From contig CAJUEB010000026.1 of assembly GCA_910585135.1 (NCBI GenBank), positions 1 through 17,252 of the forward strand: DNA of 17,252 nt, written 5' to 3'. The notes under the pieces were generated by a model. That model made no database searches, was not told the DNA's origin, and saw only the letters and a list, made by a program, of their open reading frames with translations. The DNA comes from an uncultured Eubacteriales bacterium (lineage in GTDB: Bacteria > Bacillota > Clostridia > Peptostreptococcales > Anaerovoracaceae). Below, one piece after another: positions 1-7,703 of this stretch (position 1 is its first letter; every line of letters starts with the position of its first letter). Position numbers and translations under genes: made by a program.

Positions 1-1
1 A

Positions 2-67
2 CAAGGCCGGACGTTTAGCCTGGCTGGGCGGATCAAAGAATCGATTCCGGGAAAAAAGAAAGAATAA
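2..67 (+). CDS. C-terminal end of an unidentified protein (partial)
   Basis: An open frame enters from the left edge and ends at TAA 65-67. The visible 21 residues are basic and end in GKKKE, with ordinary codon choice, so a real gene tail is plausible. In many clostridia the gene before spoIVA belongs to a phospholipid or glycerol-phosphate module, but this tail is too short to match to any family. The tail ends 47 bases before the spoIVA ribosome binding site. It could also be chance open sequence. Confidence 0.35.
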   Translation, partial: QGRTFSLAGRIKESIPGKKKE

Positions 68-129
68 ATACAAACCTTCCCCAATATACTGTAGTGATTT
101 ACAGTCAAGGACATGGGGAGGTTTTTATT

Positions 130-1608
130 TTGGAAAACATAAATATCTATGAAAGCATTGGCAAGCGAACAGGCGGCGATATTTACATAGGGATCGTGGG
201 CCCCGTACGAGCAGGAAAGTCTACATTTATAAAAAGATTTATGGATCTGATGGTAATCCCCAATGTAAAGAATACATATGAAAGGCAGCGGATTTTAGAC
301 GAAATGCCGCAGAGCGGTACTGGGAGGACGATCACCACCACCGAGCCGAAATTCATTCCCGCTGAGGCGGCGAAGCTGGAGCTGGCACAGAATTTGAATC
401 TGCGGGTGCGTCTTGTGGATTGCGTGGGCTATCTCGTTCCGGGTGCGATCGGGCATACGGAGGATGGAAAGGCGCGCATGGTGGCGACGCCGTGGGACGA
501 AGAAAAGATTCCGTTTGAAGAGGCGGCTGAAATTGGCACGGAAAAGGTGATCCGCGATCATGCGACCATCGGAATCGTCGTTACATCTGATGGTTCGATC
601 GGTACGATGGAGCGGGAGGATTACCGGGAAGCAGAGGAACGGGTAATCAGGCAGCTGGCGGAGCTGCATAAGCCTTTTGTAGTGCTGGTGAATTCCACGC
701 AGCCGCAAGGGATGAAGGCGAAGGAGGCGGCAGAGGACATTTCCGGGCGGTTTGGCGTACCTGTTATCAGGATAGATTGCGCCCGGGCGTCGGAGGACGA
801 GATAAACGATGTCATGACGCAGCTTTTAGGCAGATTCCCTGTCAGGGAGGTGGTTTTCCAGACGCCGGGATATATGGAAGGCCTGGAAAAGGATCACTGG
901 CTCAAGGCAGAGCTGATCGAAAGCATCCGCTACTGGGCGCAGAGCTTTGAAAGCATTGAGGATATCAAGACAGCGGCACAGGCTCTGGCTGATGGCGAGA
1001 CGGTGACAGGCGTTGCGATCAAGAATATGGATCTGGGAACGGGCGAGGTGGACTTACAGCTCGATATGGCGGAGGATTTGTATTATCGGATCATTACGGA
1101 GCTGATGGAAGAGCCTGTGCAAAACGATTATGAGTTTTTCAATCTGCTGCGGGAATTTTCGACTGCCAGGAAGGCGTATGATAAGCTGCGCGGCGCGATC
1201 GCGCAGGTGGAGGAGCGGGGCTATGGCATCGTAGAGCCGAAGCTCAGCGAGATGGTCCTGGATGAGCCGGAGGTGTTTAAGCAGGGCAGTAAATACGGTG
1301 TTAAAATCACTGCGAAAGCACCGACGCTCCACATCATTAAAACCGATATTACGACGGAAATTTCTCCTGTAGTGGGAAGCGAAAAACAGTCGGAGGATCT
1401 GGTCGCCAGCCTGAAGGATGATATGGAGAATTCCCCAAACGGCATATGGGATACGAACATTTTTGGCAAATCTCTCTATGAGATGGTGGCGGAGCAGATG
1501 GAAAATAAGATTGCAGGCGTCCCAGAGAATATCAGGGTGAAGATGCAAAAATCCCTGCAAAAAATCAGTGACGAAGGAAAGGAATACTTTATTTGCATTG
1601 TCATTTAG
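130..1608 (+). CDS. spoIVA: Stage IV sporulation protein A, spore coat assembly ATPase
   Basis: SpoIVA is the mother-cell ATPase that polymerises on the forespore surface and forms the basement layer of the spore coat. From a TTG start at 130, eight bases after GGGGAGG (115-121), the protein is 492 residues, the same length as Bacillus subtilis SpoIVA. The N-terminus reads MENINIYESIGKRTGGDIY. A TRAFAC-type Walker A follows (GPVRAGKST, Lys30), then the PQSGTGRTITTTEPKFIP switch-like segment and LVDCVGY as the Walker B equivalent. The middle and C-terminal regions align by eye with the family, including the LDEPEV and GTEKQSE-like (here GSEKQSE) motifs, and the end is hydrophobic (FICIVI), as needed for membrane anchoring. 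A GTG at 94 would add 12 residues but has no ribosome binding site. A sigma-E promoter is expected for this gene; the CAATATAC stretch at 82 is only a weak candidate. No terminator is visible after it. Confidence 0.97.
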   Translation: MENINIYESIGKRTGGDIYIGIVGPVRAGKSTFIKRFMDLMVIPNVKNTYERQRILDEMPQSGTGRTITTTEPKFIPAEAAKLELAQNLNLRVRLVDCVGYLVPGAIGHTEDGKARMVATPWDEEKIPFEEAAEIGTEKVIRDHATIGIVVTSDGSIGTMEREDYREAEERVIRQLAELHKPFVVLVNSTQPQGMKAKEAAEDISGRFGVPVIRIDCARASEDEINDVMTQLLGRFPVREVVFQTPGYMEGLEKDHWLKAELIESIRYWAQSFESIEDIKTAAQALADGETVTGVAIKNMDLGTGEVDLQLDMAEDLYYRIITELMEEPVQNDYEFFNLLREFSTARKAYDKLRGAIAQVEERGYGIVEPKLSEMVLDEPEVFKQGSKYGVKITAKAPTLHIIKTDITTEISPVVGSEKQSEDLVASLKDDMENSPNGIWDTNIFGKSLYEMVAEQMENKIAGVPENIRVKMQKSLQKISDEGKEYFICIVI

Positions 1609-1938
1609 GCGTATGCGGGACTGCTGTGTGGTTGTTGTATGATTTGACCAAAAGGTTGTTTTATGGTTTGTGCTGGTATGGAGGCGTTTTGCAATCTGAA
1701 TTGTCGTGTGCCGATGTGAGCGTATGTTGTGGATTAAATAATGATATGCGTTGATTATGAAAGTGTTTTGCGCCCTCAGCCGTTCTTGAATTGTTCCGTA
1801 TGCGGAACTGGTTTGGCATTTGAACGAAAGCTTGCTCTATGGGTTGCGCTGCTGTGCGAAAATTCTATGCTGCAATCTGCCGCATTGCCGTTTTGCATGA
1901 TAAATTGATAGAAATTCATTTCGGAATTTGATTTTGAT
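1609..1938. other. Gene-free spacer between spoIVA and the MFS gene
   Basis: This stretch of about 330 bases is TG-rich and has no convincing ORF. The only local structure I see is a 6-bp inverted repeat GTTCCG-TATG-CGGAAC at 1793-1808 and a weaker AAATTC/GAATTT pair at 1912-1929. Neither is followed by a T-run, so neither is a clear terminator. No RNA gene is recognised. Confidence 0.5.
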
Positions 1939-1967
1939 TTGTAACAATCGATAAATCGGTATATACT
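1939..1967 (+). promoter_or_regulatory. Vegetative-type promoter of the MFS gene
   Basis: TTGTAA at 1939-1944 and TATACT at 1962-1967 are separated by exactly 17 bases, a good sigma-A layout. Transcription would begin at about 1974, which is the first ATG of the gene. The message would then be leaderless if that ATG is used, or have a leader of about 33 bases if the ATG at 2007 is used. Confidence 0.65.
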
Positions 1968-1973
1968 ATTAGC

Positions 1974-2039
1974 ATGAAGCAAAGTGCGAGAATAACAACA
2001 GATAATATGAAGCAAAATGCGAAGATGACAACAGAACAG
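1974..2039 (+). repeat. 33-bp tandem duplication at the MFS start codon
   Basis: Two adjacent 33-base units (1974-2006 and 2007-2039) match at 26 positions and encode MKQSARITTDN and MKQNAKMTTEQ. Each unit starts with ATG, so the gene has a duplicated start region. Confidence 0.85.
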
Positions 2040-3557
2040 AAGGTCGTCGTAATCGTCGTGATTATTACGGCTTTTGTCACTACATTCACGGGCAGTGCGT
2101 TAAATCTGTCTATTCCCGATATCGGTGAGGAATTTGGCGTCAGCGCTAATTTCGTAGGCTGGCTGGTGACAGGATATACACTGGCGGTAGCCGCTTTTTC
2201 AGTACCGATTGGCAGAGTGGCTGATATAACGTGCAGGAAAACGGTTCTTGTTACAGGCTTGGTTATATTTGTCGCCTGTTGCATAGCAGCCGTTTTTTCC
2301 ATGTCTATGGCCATGCTGCTTTGTGTGCGGATCGTGCAGGGGATCGGCGCGGCTATGATTTTCAGTACGAATACGGCGATTCTTATCGGTGCTTTTCCAG
2401 GCAATATGCGGGGACGCGTGTTAGGGTATTCGCTGGCTTCTACTTATGTGGGACTGTCCGCAGGCCCGGTAGCCGGTGGTTTTCTGAATCATAACCTAGG
2501 ATGGAAATCTATCTTTATTTTAACGGGCATATTAGGGGCGTTGGCTTTTTTCATTGCGCTGTTTAAGTTGCCGAAAGAGCGCGAGAGCGATCAGGCTGGG
2601 CAGGCGCGGCGGGAAGCGCAAGCGTTTTGGGCAGATTGTGCGCAGCAGGAGGCACAGGATGTAGCAGCTGAACTGGCAGAACCGACCGAATCGGCCGGGA
2701 CGGTCAAATCGGATGAAGCGACCGAATCAGTCAGGGCGGTCAAATCGGATGAAACGGTTGAACCTGCTAAGCGATCCATGGATCTGTGGGGAAATGCCTT
2801 GTATGTGGTATCGATCGTCTTATTGATGTATGGATTATCGGAAATCGGCAGGGGATTCTTTGCCGTGGGATTAGCGGCAGCCGGTGTTTTGATTGGCGTG
2901 CTGTTTATCTGGCATGAGTGGAAGGCTGAAGACCCGGCAGTGAAAGTCACGATGTTTAAGGACAACATCGGATATGCTTTTTCGAATCTGTCGGCGCTTC
3001 TCAACTACGGTGCGACCTTTGCGATAAGCTACCTGATTTCGATTTATCTTCAGGTGGTCATGGGGTATTCTTCCCAGACCGCAGGTCTGATCATGATCTT
3101 CCAGCCGATTATTATGGCGGTGCTGTCTCCTGTGTCGGGACGGATTTCGGACCGGGTTTCCCCTTTCAAGCTTTCTTCTGCCGGGATGGCTTTTTGTGCG
3201 GCCGGAACGACGCTCTTCATTTTTGTTGGACAGGATACCGGGCTGGTGATGATTATCATAGCGTTGATCATTACTGGGCTGGGATTTTCGTTGTTTTCCT
3301 CGCCGAATACGAACGCCGTGATGTCCTTTGTGGATAAAGATGATTATGGCGTGGCATCTTCGATCCTGGCTACGATGCGATCCATCGGGCATACGCTCAG
3401 CATGGTAATCGTCACCATCGTTGTATCGCGGTTCATGGCAGATGTACCGCTGGCGGAAGCAGAGCCGGAAATCCTGGTGCGTGTTATTCGTATTTCGTTT
3501 ATTGTGTTTACTGGTATTTGCGCTGCCGGGGTATTTATATCGCTGAAACGAAAATAG
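1974..3557 (+). CDS. MFS drug/proton antiporter, DHA2 (EmrB/QacA) type
   Basis: This is a membrane transporter of the major facilitator superfamily, probably a proton-driven exporter of drugs or metabolites; the substrate is unknown. It has up to 527 residues and, after a short polar N-terminus, many hydrophobic segments, compatible with the 14-helix DHA2 group. The loop after helix 2 has the GRVADITCRK version of motif A, and GLSAGPVAGGF is the motif C typical of antiporters. A long acidic loop (about residues 200-264) sits between the two halves and contains two 12-residue repeats sharing VKSDE. The start is uncertain: ATG 1974 coincides with the predicted transcription start, ATG 2007 lies in a repeat of the same sequence, and ATG 2025 is also possible. 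None has a good ribosome binding site. The gene is monocistronic, with its own promoter. Confidence 0.88.
   Translation: MKQSARITTDNMKQNAKMTTEQKVVVIVVIITAFVTTFTGSALNLSIPDIGEEFGVSANFVGWLVTGYTLAVAAFSVPIGRVADITCRKTVLVTGLVIFVACCIAAVFSMSMAMLLCVRIVQGIGAAMIFSTNTAILIGAFPGNMRGRVLGYSLASTYVGLSAGPVAGGFLNHNLGWKSIFILTGILGALAFFIALFKLPKERESDQAGQARREAQAFWADCAQQEAQDVAAELAEPTESAGTVKSDEATESVRAVKSDETVEPAKRSMDLWGNALYVVSIVLLMYGLSEIGRGFFAVGLAAAGVLIGVLFIWHEWKAEDPAVKVTMFKDNIGYAFSNLSALLNYGATFAISYLISIYLQVVMGYSSQTAGLIMIFQPIIMAVLSPVSGRISDRVSPFKLSSAGMAFCAAGTTLFIFVGQDTGLVMIIIALIITGLGFSLFSSPNTNAVMSFVDKDDYGVASSILATMRSIGHTLSMVIVTIVVSRFMADVPLAEAEPEILVRVIRISFIVFTGICAAGVFISLKRK
2685..2756 (+). repeat. 36-bp tandem duplication in the MFS cytoplasmic loop
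   Basis: Units at 2685-2720 and 2721-2756 differ at 5 of 36 bases and encode TESAGTVKSDEA and TESVRAVKSDET (about residues 238-261). They lengthen the loop between the two halves of the transporter without breaking the frame. Confidence 0.88.
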
Positions 3558-3623
3558 GTCTTGCATTTACGGCGGCGGTATTTTCTTATCAATCATCCAA
3601 TCATTTATTCGTATATTGCTTTC

Positions 3624-3636
3624 TATAGGTCCTATA
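3624..3636. promoter_or_regulatory. 13-bp palindrome upstream of the antitoxin promoter
   Basis: TATAGG-T-CCTATA is a perfect palindrome about 30 bases before the -35 box at 3667. It could be an operator for the antitoxin or another regulator; no binding partner is known from the sequence. Confidence 0.3.
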
Positions 3637-3666
3637 ACGAACTAAGAAAGCTGACATAAACTTTCC

Positions 3667-3695
3667 TTGAGGGGAATTTTGTTTTGGAGTATAAT
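3667..3695 (+). promoter_or_regulatory. Promoter of the toxin-antitoxin remnant
   Basis: TTGAGG (3667-3672) and a perfect TATAAT (3690-3695) are spaced by 17 bases. The predicted start near 3702 leaves a leader of about 127 bases before the antitoxin GTG. A 16-codon ORF (3702-3752) in that leader begins right at the predicted transcript start but has no recognisable product. Confidence 0.6.
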
Positions 3696-3828
3696 ATTTT
3701 TATGAATAAAGAGAAGGATGGGTATACACAAAGTCATGCAGAACAGAAATGAAGACGTTCTATTTCGTATACTTTTCCATAAAAAGCAATTCATGATACG
3801 GGGAAGTGGTTAAATCGATTTTACTAAA

Positions 3829-4095
3829 GTGGTTTTAAATGTACCGAAAGGGTTAGCTCCTTGTGTTGAAATTGAAGATGAAAAAAGCCAGATGGTTCAC
3901 AATGCAATGTTGCTGCTCCTATATATAAAAGGCGATGTTATATCTCATGGGAAAGCCGCAGAGCTGCTTGGAGTCAGTAAATTGGATTTGCTCACAATGT
4001 ATGGAAGCTTCGGCATACCGTATTTTGATGCAACAGGAGAGAATTTTTTAGAGGACATCGCTGCTGTCAAAACATTTAGAGAGACCAAAGCATGA
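3829..4095 (+). CDS. UPF0175 family protein, probable antitoxin
   Basis: This 88-residue protein has the UPF0175 signature: an aliphatic segment, then GDVISHGKAAELLGVSK (helix-turn-helix-like), followed by a short helix and YGSFGIPYFDATGENFLEDI, matching the family pattern kISlGKAAELLG...ygIPyfd..eee...D. In other genomes members are encoded directly before DUF3368 PIN-like proteins and are regarded as antitoxins. That is the arrangement here, with an ATGA overlap (4092-4095) between this stop and the next start. The GTG at 3829 is the first possible start after an in-frame stop at 3811; no close ribosome binding site is seen, so the exact start is uncertain. The gene looks intact although its partner is broken. 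Confidence 0.75.
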   Translation: MVLNVPKGLAPCVEIEDEKSQMVHNAMLLLLYIKGDVISHGKAAELLGVSKLDLLTMYGSFGIPYFDATGENFLEDIAAVKTFRETKA

Positions 4096-4416
4096 TAGTA
4101 GTATCTGATACAACGCCAATCATTTCGCTGGCCAAAGCAGAATGCCTTATTGGATCTTGGTGAAAGTGAAGCGATTGCATTGGCAGAAGAAATGAGCGCA
4201 GATTTGCTTCTTATGGATGAACTGCGGGGGCGGCATAGTGCAGAAGAATTAGGAATTAAAATAACCGGTACGATCGGAATATTGTTGCAGGCGCATGATG
4301 AGAAAATATTGACTGTAGATGACATTATGATCTGTATGGACAAATTAAAAGAGAGTAATATACGGATTTCTGAAAGATTATATGATCTTGTGGCTAAATA
4401 TATCAGTAAAGCATGA
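4092..4416 (+). pseudogene. DUF3368 PIN-like toxin remnant with internal deletion and frameshift
   Basis: The ATG at 4092 overlaps the antitoxin stop and encodes MIVVSDTTPIISLAKAE, the usual N-terminus of DUF3368 proteins with the first acidic PIN residue (Asp6). This frame ends at TGA 4161-4163 after 23 codons. From about 4138 a different frame continues as NALLDLGESEAIALAEE, then LLLMDELRGR and ITGTIGILLQAHDEKIL, the family's C-terminal half, ending at 4416. Intact family members have about 60 residues between these blocks, so roughly 180 bp has been lost and the frame changed. The C-terminal part could still be translated from the TTG at 4150 as an 88-residue fragment, but nuclease activity is unlikely. 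Confidence 0.8.
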
Positions 4417-4426
4417 ATCTTCGAAG

Positions 4427-4464
4427 AAGATGTTTACCAAGTAGACTAAGGTAAGCATCTTTTA
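4427..4464 (+). terminator. Rho-independent terminator after the toxin remnant
   Basis: AAGATGTTTACC (4427-4438) pairs with GGTAAGCATCTT (4450-4461) over 12 bp with one G-U pair and an 11-base loop. A TTTTACTTTA tract overlaps and follows the right arm. Confidence 0.75.
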
Positions 4465-4549
4465 CTTTACAGGCAATGTTGAAATTTACCGAAGAGAATC
4501 GGGTAAAAAGTTGATTGGGGTTAGTCGCAAATTCCTCGAAAGGAAATCT

Positions 4550-4570
4550 GGGCGGCTTGACAGGTCGCCC
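4550..4570. promoter_or_regulatory. Dyad overlapping the -35 box of the hisD-like operon
   Basis: GGGCGGC (4550-4556) and GTCGCCC (4564-4570) form an inverted repeat around the TTGACA box. The position would suit a repressor operator. A T-box role was considered and not supported. Confidence 0.4.
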
Positions 4571-4585
4571 GTTCAGTGATATAGT
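4557..4585 (+). promoter_or_regulatory. Strong promoter of the hisD-like/permease operon
   Basis: A consensus TTGACA (4557-4562) is followed by TATAGT (4580-4585) with a spacing of exactly 17 bases. It implies a leader of about 135 bases before the ATG at 4728. Confidence 0.7.
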
Positions 4586-4670
4586 ATTACATTAGTGCGA
4601 TAAAGCGATATTTAAACAAACTGTTTTAAGTAAATTGCATAAATTGCGTCGAACAAATTATTTCAAACGG

Positions 4671-4690
4671 ATCGTTTTGAACAAAACGAT
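4671..4690. promoter_or_regulatory. 20-bp near-perfect palindrome in the hisD-like leader
   Basis: ATCGTTTTG-AA-CAAAACGAT has 9-bp arms around two central bases, too tight for a good RNA hairpin. It therefore looks more like a protein-binding operator. It lies 37 bases before the start codon, downstream of the promoter. Confidence 0.4.
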
Positions 4691-4727
4691 TCGAAAAATT
4701 AATTCGAGCAAACCAAGGAGTTATAAA

Positions 4728-6023
4728 ATGATAAAAGTATTAAAAAAGGCAAAGGAACGCACGGAGGCAGACAGAAGTGCGTTGCGCAGGTCGGTAAGCG
4801 AAATCATAGATGATGTAATAAAAAATGGCGATGCAGCACTACAGGAATATAATCGCAAATTTGATGATTGCCATCGGGATGCACTGCTGATTTCCAAGGC
4901 GGAAATCAAGAAAGCCTATGATAAGGTGTCAGACGCTGAGGTTTCCGACATGAAACAGGCGGCGGCAAATATCCGGGCTTTTGCACAGGCGCAGCGGGAA
5001 ACCGTCGGTAGCCTGGAGGACTTTTCCCCGGCGGAGGGAATCAGCCTCGGGCATAAGGTGATCGCTGTAGATTCCTGTTGCTGTTATGTGCCGGGCGGTG
5101 GATATCCGCTTTATTCCACGGCTCTGATGCTGGGTATTCCGGCTAAGGTTGCGGGCGTCAGGCGGGTGGCGGCGTGTTCTCCGGTAATCAAGGGAACGGC
5201 GGACATTCATCCGAAAACCCTTGTGGCGATGGACATTGCGGGAATTGACGAGATTTATGCCGTGGGTGGTGCGCAGGCGATCGCGGCGTTTTCCTATGGA
5301 ACAGAGCAGATCGAGCCGGTGAACTTGATCGTAGGTCCTGGAAACAGCTTCGTGACGGAAGCGAAGCGGCAATGTTATGGAAAAGTCGGGATTGATTTTG
5401 TAGCAGGCCCAAGCGAGGTGCTGGTGATTGCTGACAGGCAGGCTGACGCAGAGATCATCGCGGCCGATTTGCTGGCGCAGTCGGAGCATGACCGGGAGGC
5501 GAAGGGACTGCTGGTGACGACGGATGAAACGCTTGGGCGGGCAGTCGGGGCAGCGGTAGGAAGGCAGCTTCCGGCGCTGGATACGGAGGAAATCGCGCGA
5601 AGCTCGTGGACGGATTTTGGCGAGATTTTGTTGGCGGATACATTAGAGGAGGCGGTGGCGTTTGCCAACGAATATGCCCCTGAACACTTGGAGATCAATG
5701 TGGAAGCCGCCGAGCAGACCTGGGTTGTGGACGCTTTGCAAAATTACGGGTCTCTCTTTATCGGAGGGAATACAGCGGAGGTGTTCGGCGACTATGCGTC
5801 AGGGACGAATCATACGCTGCCAACGTTGGGTGCAGCAAGGTATACCGGGGGCGTCTGGGTCGGGACGTTCCTGAAAATATGTACGCATCAGAGCATGAGC
5901 AGGACTGCGATGATGGAGATCGCGCCGCTGGTTTCCCGGCTGGCGAGGGGCGAGGGTCTGACAGGACACGCCAGGGCCGCTGAAATCAGGATGGAAAAGG
6001 ATCAGGGAAAATCAGAAAGCTGA
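4728..6023 (+). CDS. Histidinol dehydrogenase family protein
   Basis: This NAD-dependent, zinc-containing dehydrogenase family oxidises an alcohol in two steps to a carboxylate; the classical member converts histidinol to histidine. The 431 residues from ATG 4728 (AAGGAG at 4715-4720) match the family length. The zinc ligands (Gln251, His254, Asp355, His414) and the catalytic Glu319-His320 pair are all present, along with VGPGNSFVTEAK and DFVAGPSEVLV. The C-terminal part (TLGAARYTGGVWVGTFLK) looks more like the HpsN-type or stand-alone HisD homologues than typical his-operon enzymes. There are no other his genes here, and an APC permease follows after 146 bases. A role in catabolism of an imported amino-alcohol or similar compound is therefore possible; this is inference, and true histidinol dehydrogenase is not excluded. 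A TTG at 4635 would put the start within the leader and is rejected. Confidence 0.85.
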   Translation: MIKVLKKAKERTEADRSALRRSVSEIIDDVIKNGDAALQEYNRKFDDCHRDALLISKAEIKKAYDKVSDAEVSDMKQAAANIRAFAQAQRETVGSLEDFSPAEGISLGHKVIAVDSCCCYVPGGGYPLYSTALMLGIPAKVAGVRRVAACSPVIKGTADIHPKTLVAMDIAGIDEIYAVGGAQAIAAFSYGTEQIEPVNLIVGPGNSFVTEAKRQCYGKVGIDFVAGPSEVLVIADRQADAEIIAADLLAQSEHDREAKGLLVTTDETLGRAVGAAVGRQLPALDTEEIARSSWTDFGEILLADTLEEAVAFANEYAPEHLEINVEAAEQTWVVDALQNYGSLFIGGNTAEVFGDYASGTNHTLPTLGAARYTGGVWVGTFLKICTHQSMSRTAMMEIAPLVSRLARGEGLTGHARAAEIRMEKDQGKSES

Positions 6024-6169
6024 AACTAGGGGAATAGAGCAAAAAGGATAAAGTTGAGGCAGCAAAGCAAATTTGAGCGTTGCGACCGAAATGAAAATAA
6101 AGAAATATAAAGCTGAAATGAAAAGGGCAAAGAAAAGCGAATCGCAAAATAGAAAAGGAGATGCAAGAA

Positions 6170-7660
6170 ATGAACAATGAAAATCAGCAGCTAAAACGCA
6201 GCTTCGGAATGCGAGAAGCGGTTACGATCACGGTAGGGACGGTAATCGGTGTCGGACTCTTTACCACTGGGGCAAATGTAGTGGGCATGATGGGTTCTGC
6301 CGTGATTATCGCTACGTTTGTGGCAATGCTCGTCAGTGTTTACCCGGCGCTGCTTTATGCGGAAATGGGCGCAGCTCTGCCTTATGCGGGCGGTACTTAT
6401 CAGTATGCTTCGCTTGGAATCGGCAGGCCGTTTGGAATGCTGGCAGGGTGGAATTTTATCATTTCCCTGGTAGCGGTAACAAGCGGGGAAGCATTGGCGT
6501 TCAGTTTTTATTTCAAGACGTTCATGGGTGCGATCGGGTGTGAAATTCCGGGAGGCGCGACAAGTGATATTATCATCGCATGTATTGCGGTGATCGTGTT
6601 TATGCTTTGCAGCGTAGGTGGCGTGGAAATAACGGGTAAGCTTCAAAATGGTTTTATGTTCTTTTTCTGGGGCGTGGCGATCATCTGGTTTTTATTAATG
6701 ATACCGCATGTAGGATTATCGAATTTCGTGCAATTGCCGGAGTATGTGGATTTTTCGGCGGGCGGTTTTATCGGCATGGTAGCACTGATTTGGTGGTGTT
6801 TCGCTGGATTTGAGACTTGCTGTGCCATGGGGGAAGAAATCAAGTATCCGCATATCAATATTCCGAGGGCGTTGTTTTTAGCCCCGTTCATCGTATTTGC
6901 CGTAAATGCTATTTTTCAATGGTTTATGGTCGGGATTGTTCCAACGGGGCAGCTTGAAGCGATTTCTACGGCGAGCGCTCCTTATGCGGAAGCGATGTCT
7001 ATTGCTGGCATTCTGGGTTTTCCGCTTATTATGTTAGCTGCGGGAATTGCCTTCGGTGGGGATTTCTCTACGCTCAATTCGAGTATTTCAGTTCCGCCGC
7101 GTTATTTGTTCACCATGGCAAGGGATGGGGCGATGCCAAAGATCTTTGCCAAGGTACACCCTAGGTTTAAAACGCCTTATATTGCGATTCTTACGCTGGG
7201 TGTTTTGACCGTATTGCTGATTGCTACCAATTCGATGATCTACATAGCTTCCCTCAGCCTGTTTGCGGATTTGTTCTATTATATTATCGGAATTATCGCT
7301 TGTGCCTGTCTGCGGAAGCGGCAGCCTGATTTGGCAAGACCTTATCAAGCACCGGGCGTTATGGTCGGTGCTCCGGTTAGCGCCATAATTTATATTGTTA
7401 TGCTGACGCAGTTAGATGCAGAGGCTTTTTGGACGGGCGTGATCTGGTGCGTTTTGGGGCTGGTTATTTTCTTTATCTGCCAGGCTAGATATGGAAAGCA
7501 GGTCAGTGAGGCTTTGACGATTCAGGTTATAGAGCATGTTGATCCGCCAGCGGAAGAAAAGCGCAGGATGGATAAGGAATTTAAGGTTTGGAGTATCGTT
7601 GTCGCTATTGCTGTTATTGTGGCGATTGTGATTTATATTATCCCGTTTGTGGTCGCATAG
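6170..7660 (+). CDS. APC superfamily amino acid permease
   Basis: This integral membrane amino acid/polyamine-organocation transporter has 496 residues and about 12-13 hydrophobic segments. The N-terminus has the family motif ITVGTVIGVGLFTTGANV in helix 1, where unwound Gly-rich sequence binds the substrate amino group. The middle carries GFETCCAMGEEIKYPHINIPRA, and PPRYLFTMARDGAMPKIFAKVHPRFKTP follows, both diagnostic of APC permeases. The AAAAGGAG at 6153-6160 abuts ATG 6161, so ATG 6170, nine bases downstream, is the better start. It is probably co-transcribed with the hisD-like gene because no promoter or terminator is seen between them and a strong terminator follows. The substrate cannot be read from the sequence; pairing with the dehydrogenase suggests uptake of that enzyme's substrate or a related amino compound. 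Confidence 0.9.
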   Translation: MNNENQQLKRSFGMREAVTITVGTVIGVGLFTTGANVVGMMGSAVIIATFVAMLVSVYPALLYAEMGAALPYAGGTYQYASLGIGRPFGMLAGWNFIISLVAVTSGEALAFSFYFKTFMGAIGCEIPGGATSDIIIACIAVIVFMLCSVGGVEITGKLQNGFMFFFWGVAIIWFLLMIPHVGLSNFVQLPEYVDFSAGGFIGMVALIWWCFAGFETCCAMGEEIKYPHINIPRALFLAPFIVFAVNAIFQWFMVGIVPTGQLEAISTASAPYAEAMSIAGILGFPLIMLAAGIAFGGDFSTLNSSISVPPRYLFTMARDGAMPKIFAKVHPRFKTPYIAILTLGVLTVLLIATNSMIYIASLSLFADLFYYIIGIIACACLRKRQPDLARPYQAPGVMVGAPVSAIIYIVMLTQLDAEAFWTGVIWCVLGLVIFFICQARYGKQVSEALTIQVIEHVDPPAEEKRRMDKEFKVWSIVVAIAVIVAIVIYIIPFVVA

Positions 7661-7703
7661 GCGTTGTAACAGGAGCGATATGCTGCCCAGGATCAGGCGA
7701 TAT

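Noticed and set aside
2871..3566. Long minus-strand ORFs opposite the MFS and other genes
   Set aside because: They lie wholly antisense to well-supported genes, with compositions that reflect reverse-complement codon bias and no domain signatures.
3550..3585. GAAAATA/TATTTTC repeat after the MFS gene as a terminator
   Set aside because: The stem is only 7 A/T-rich pairs with a 22-base loop and no clear T-run after it.
3702..3752. 16-codon ORF in the antitoxin leader
   Set aside because: No ribosome binding site and no recognisable product; it begins at the predicted transcript start by what may be chance.
4490..4600. T-box or riboswitch in the hisD-like leader
   Set aside because: No T-box consensus, no specifier loop and no terminator/antiterminator pair; the GGGCGGC dyad sits around the -35 box and is better seen as a DNA site.
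4635..4727. Upstream TTG start that would lengthen the hisD-like protein by 31 residues
   Set aside because: The added residues are encoded by the leader with its palindrome and have no family similarity; ATG 4728 has a proper ribosome binding site.
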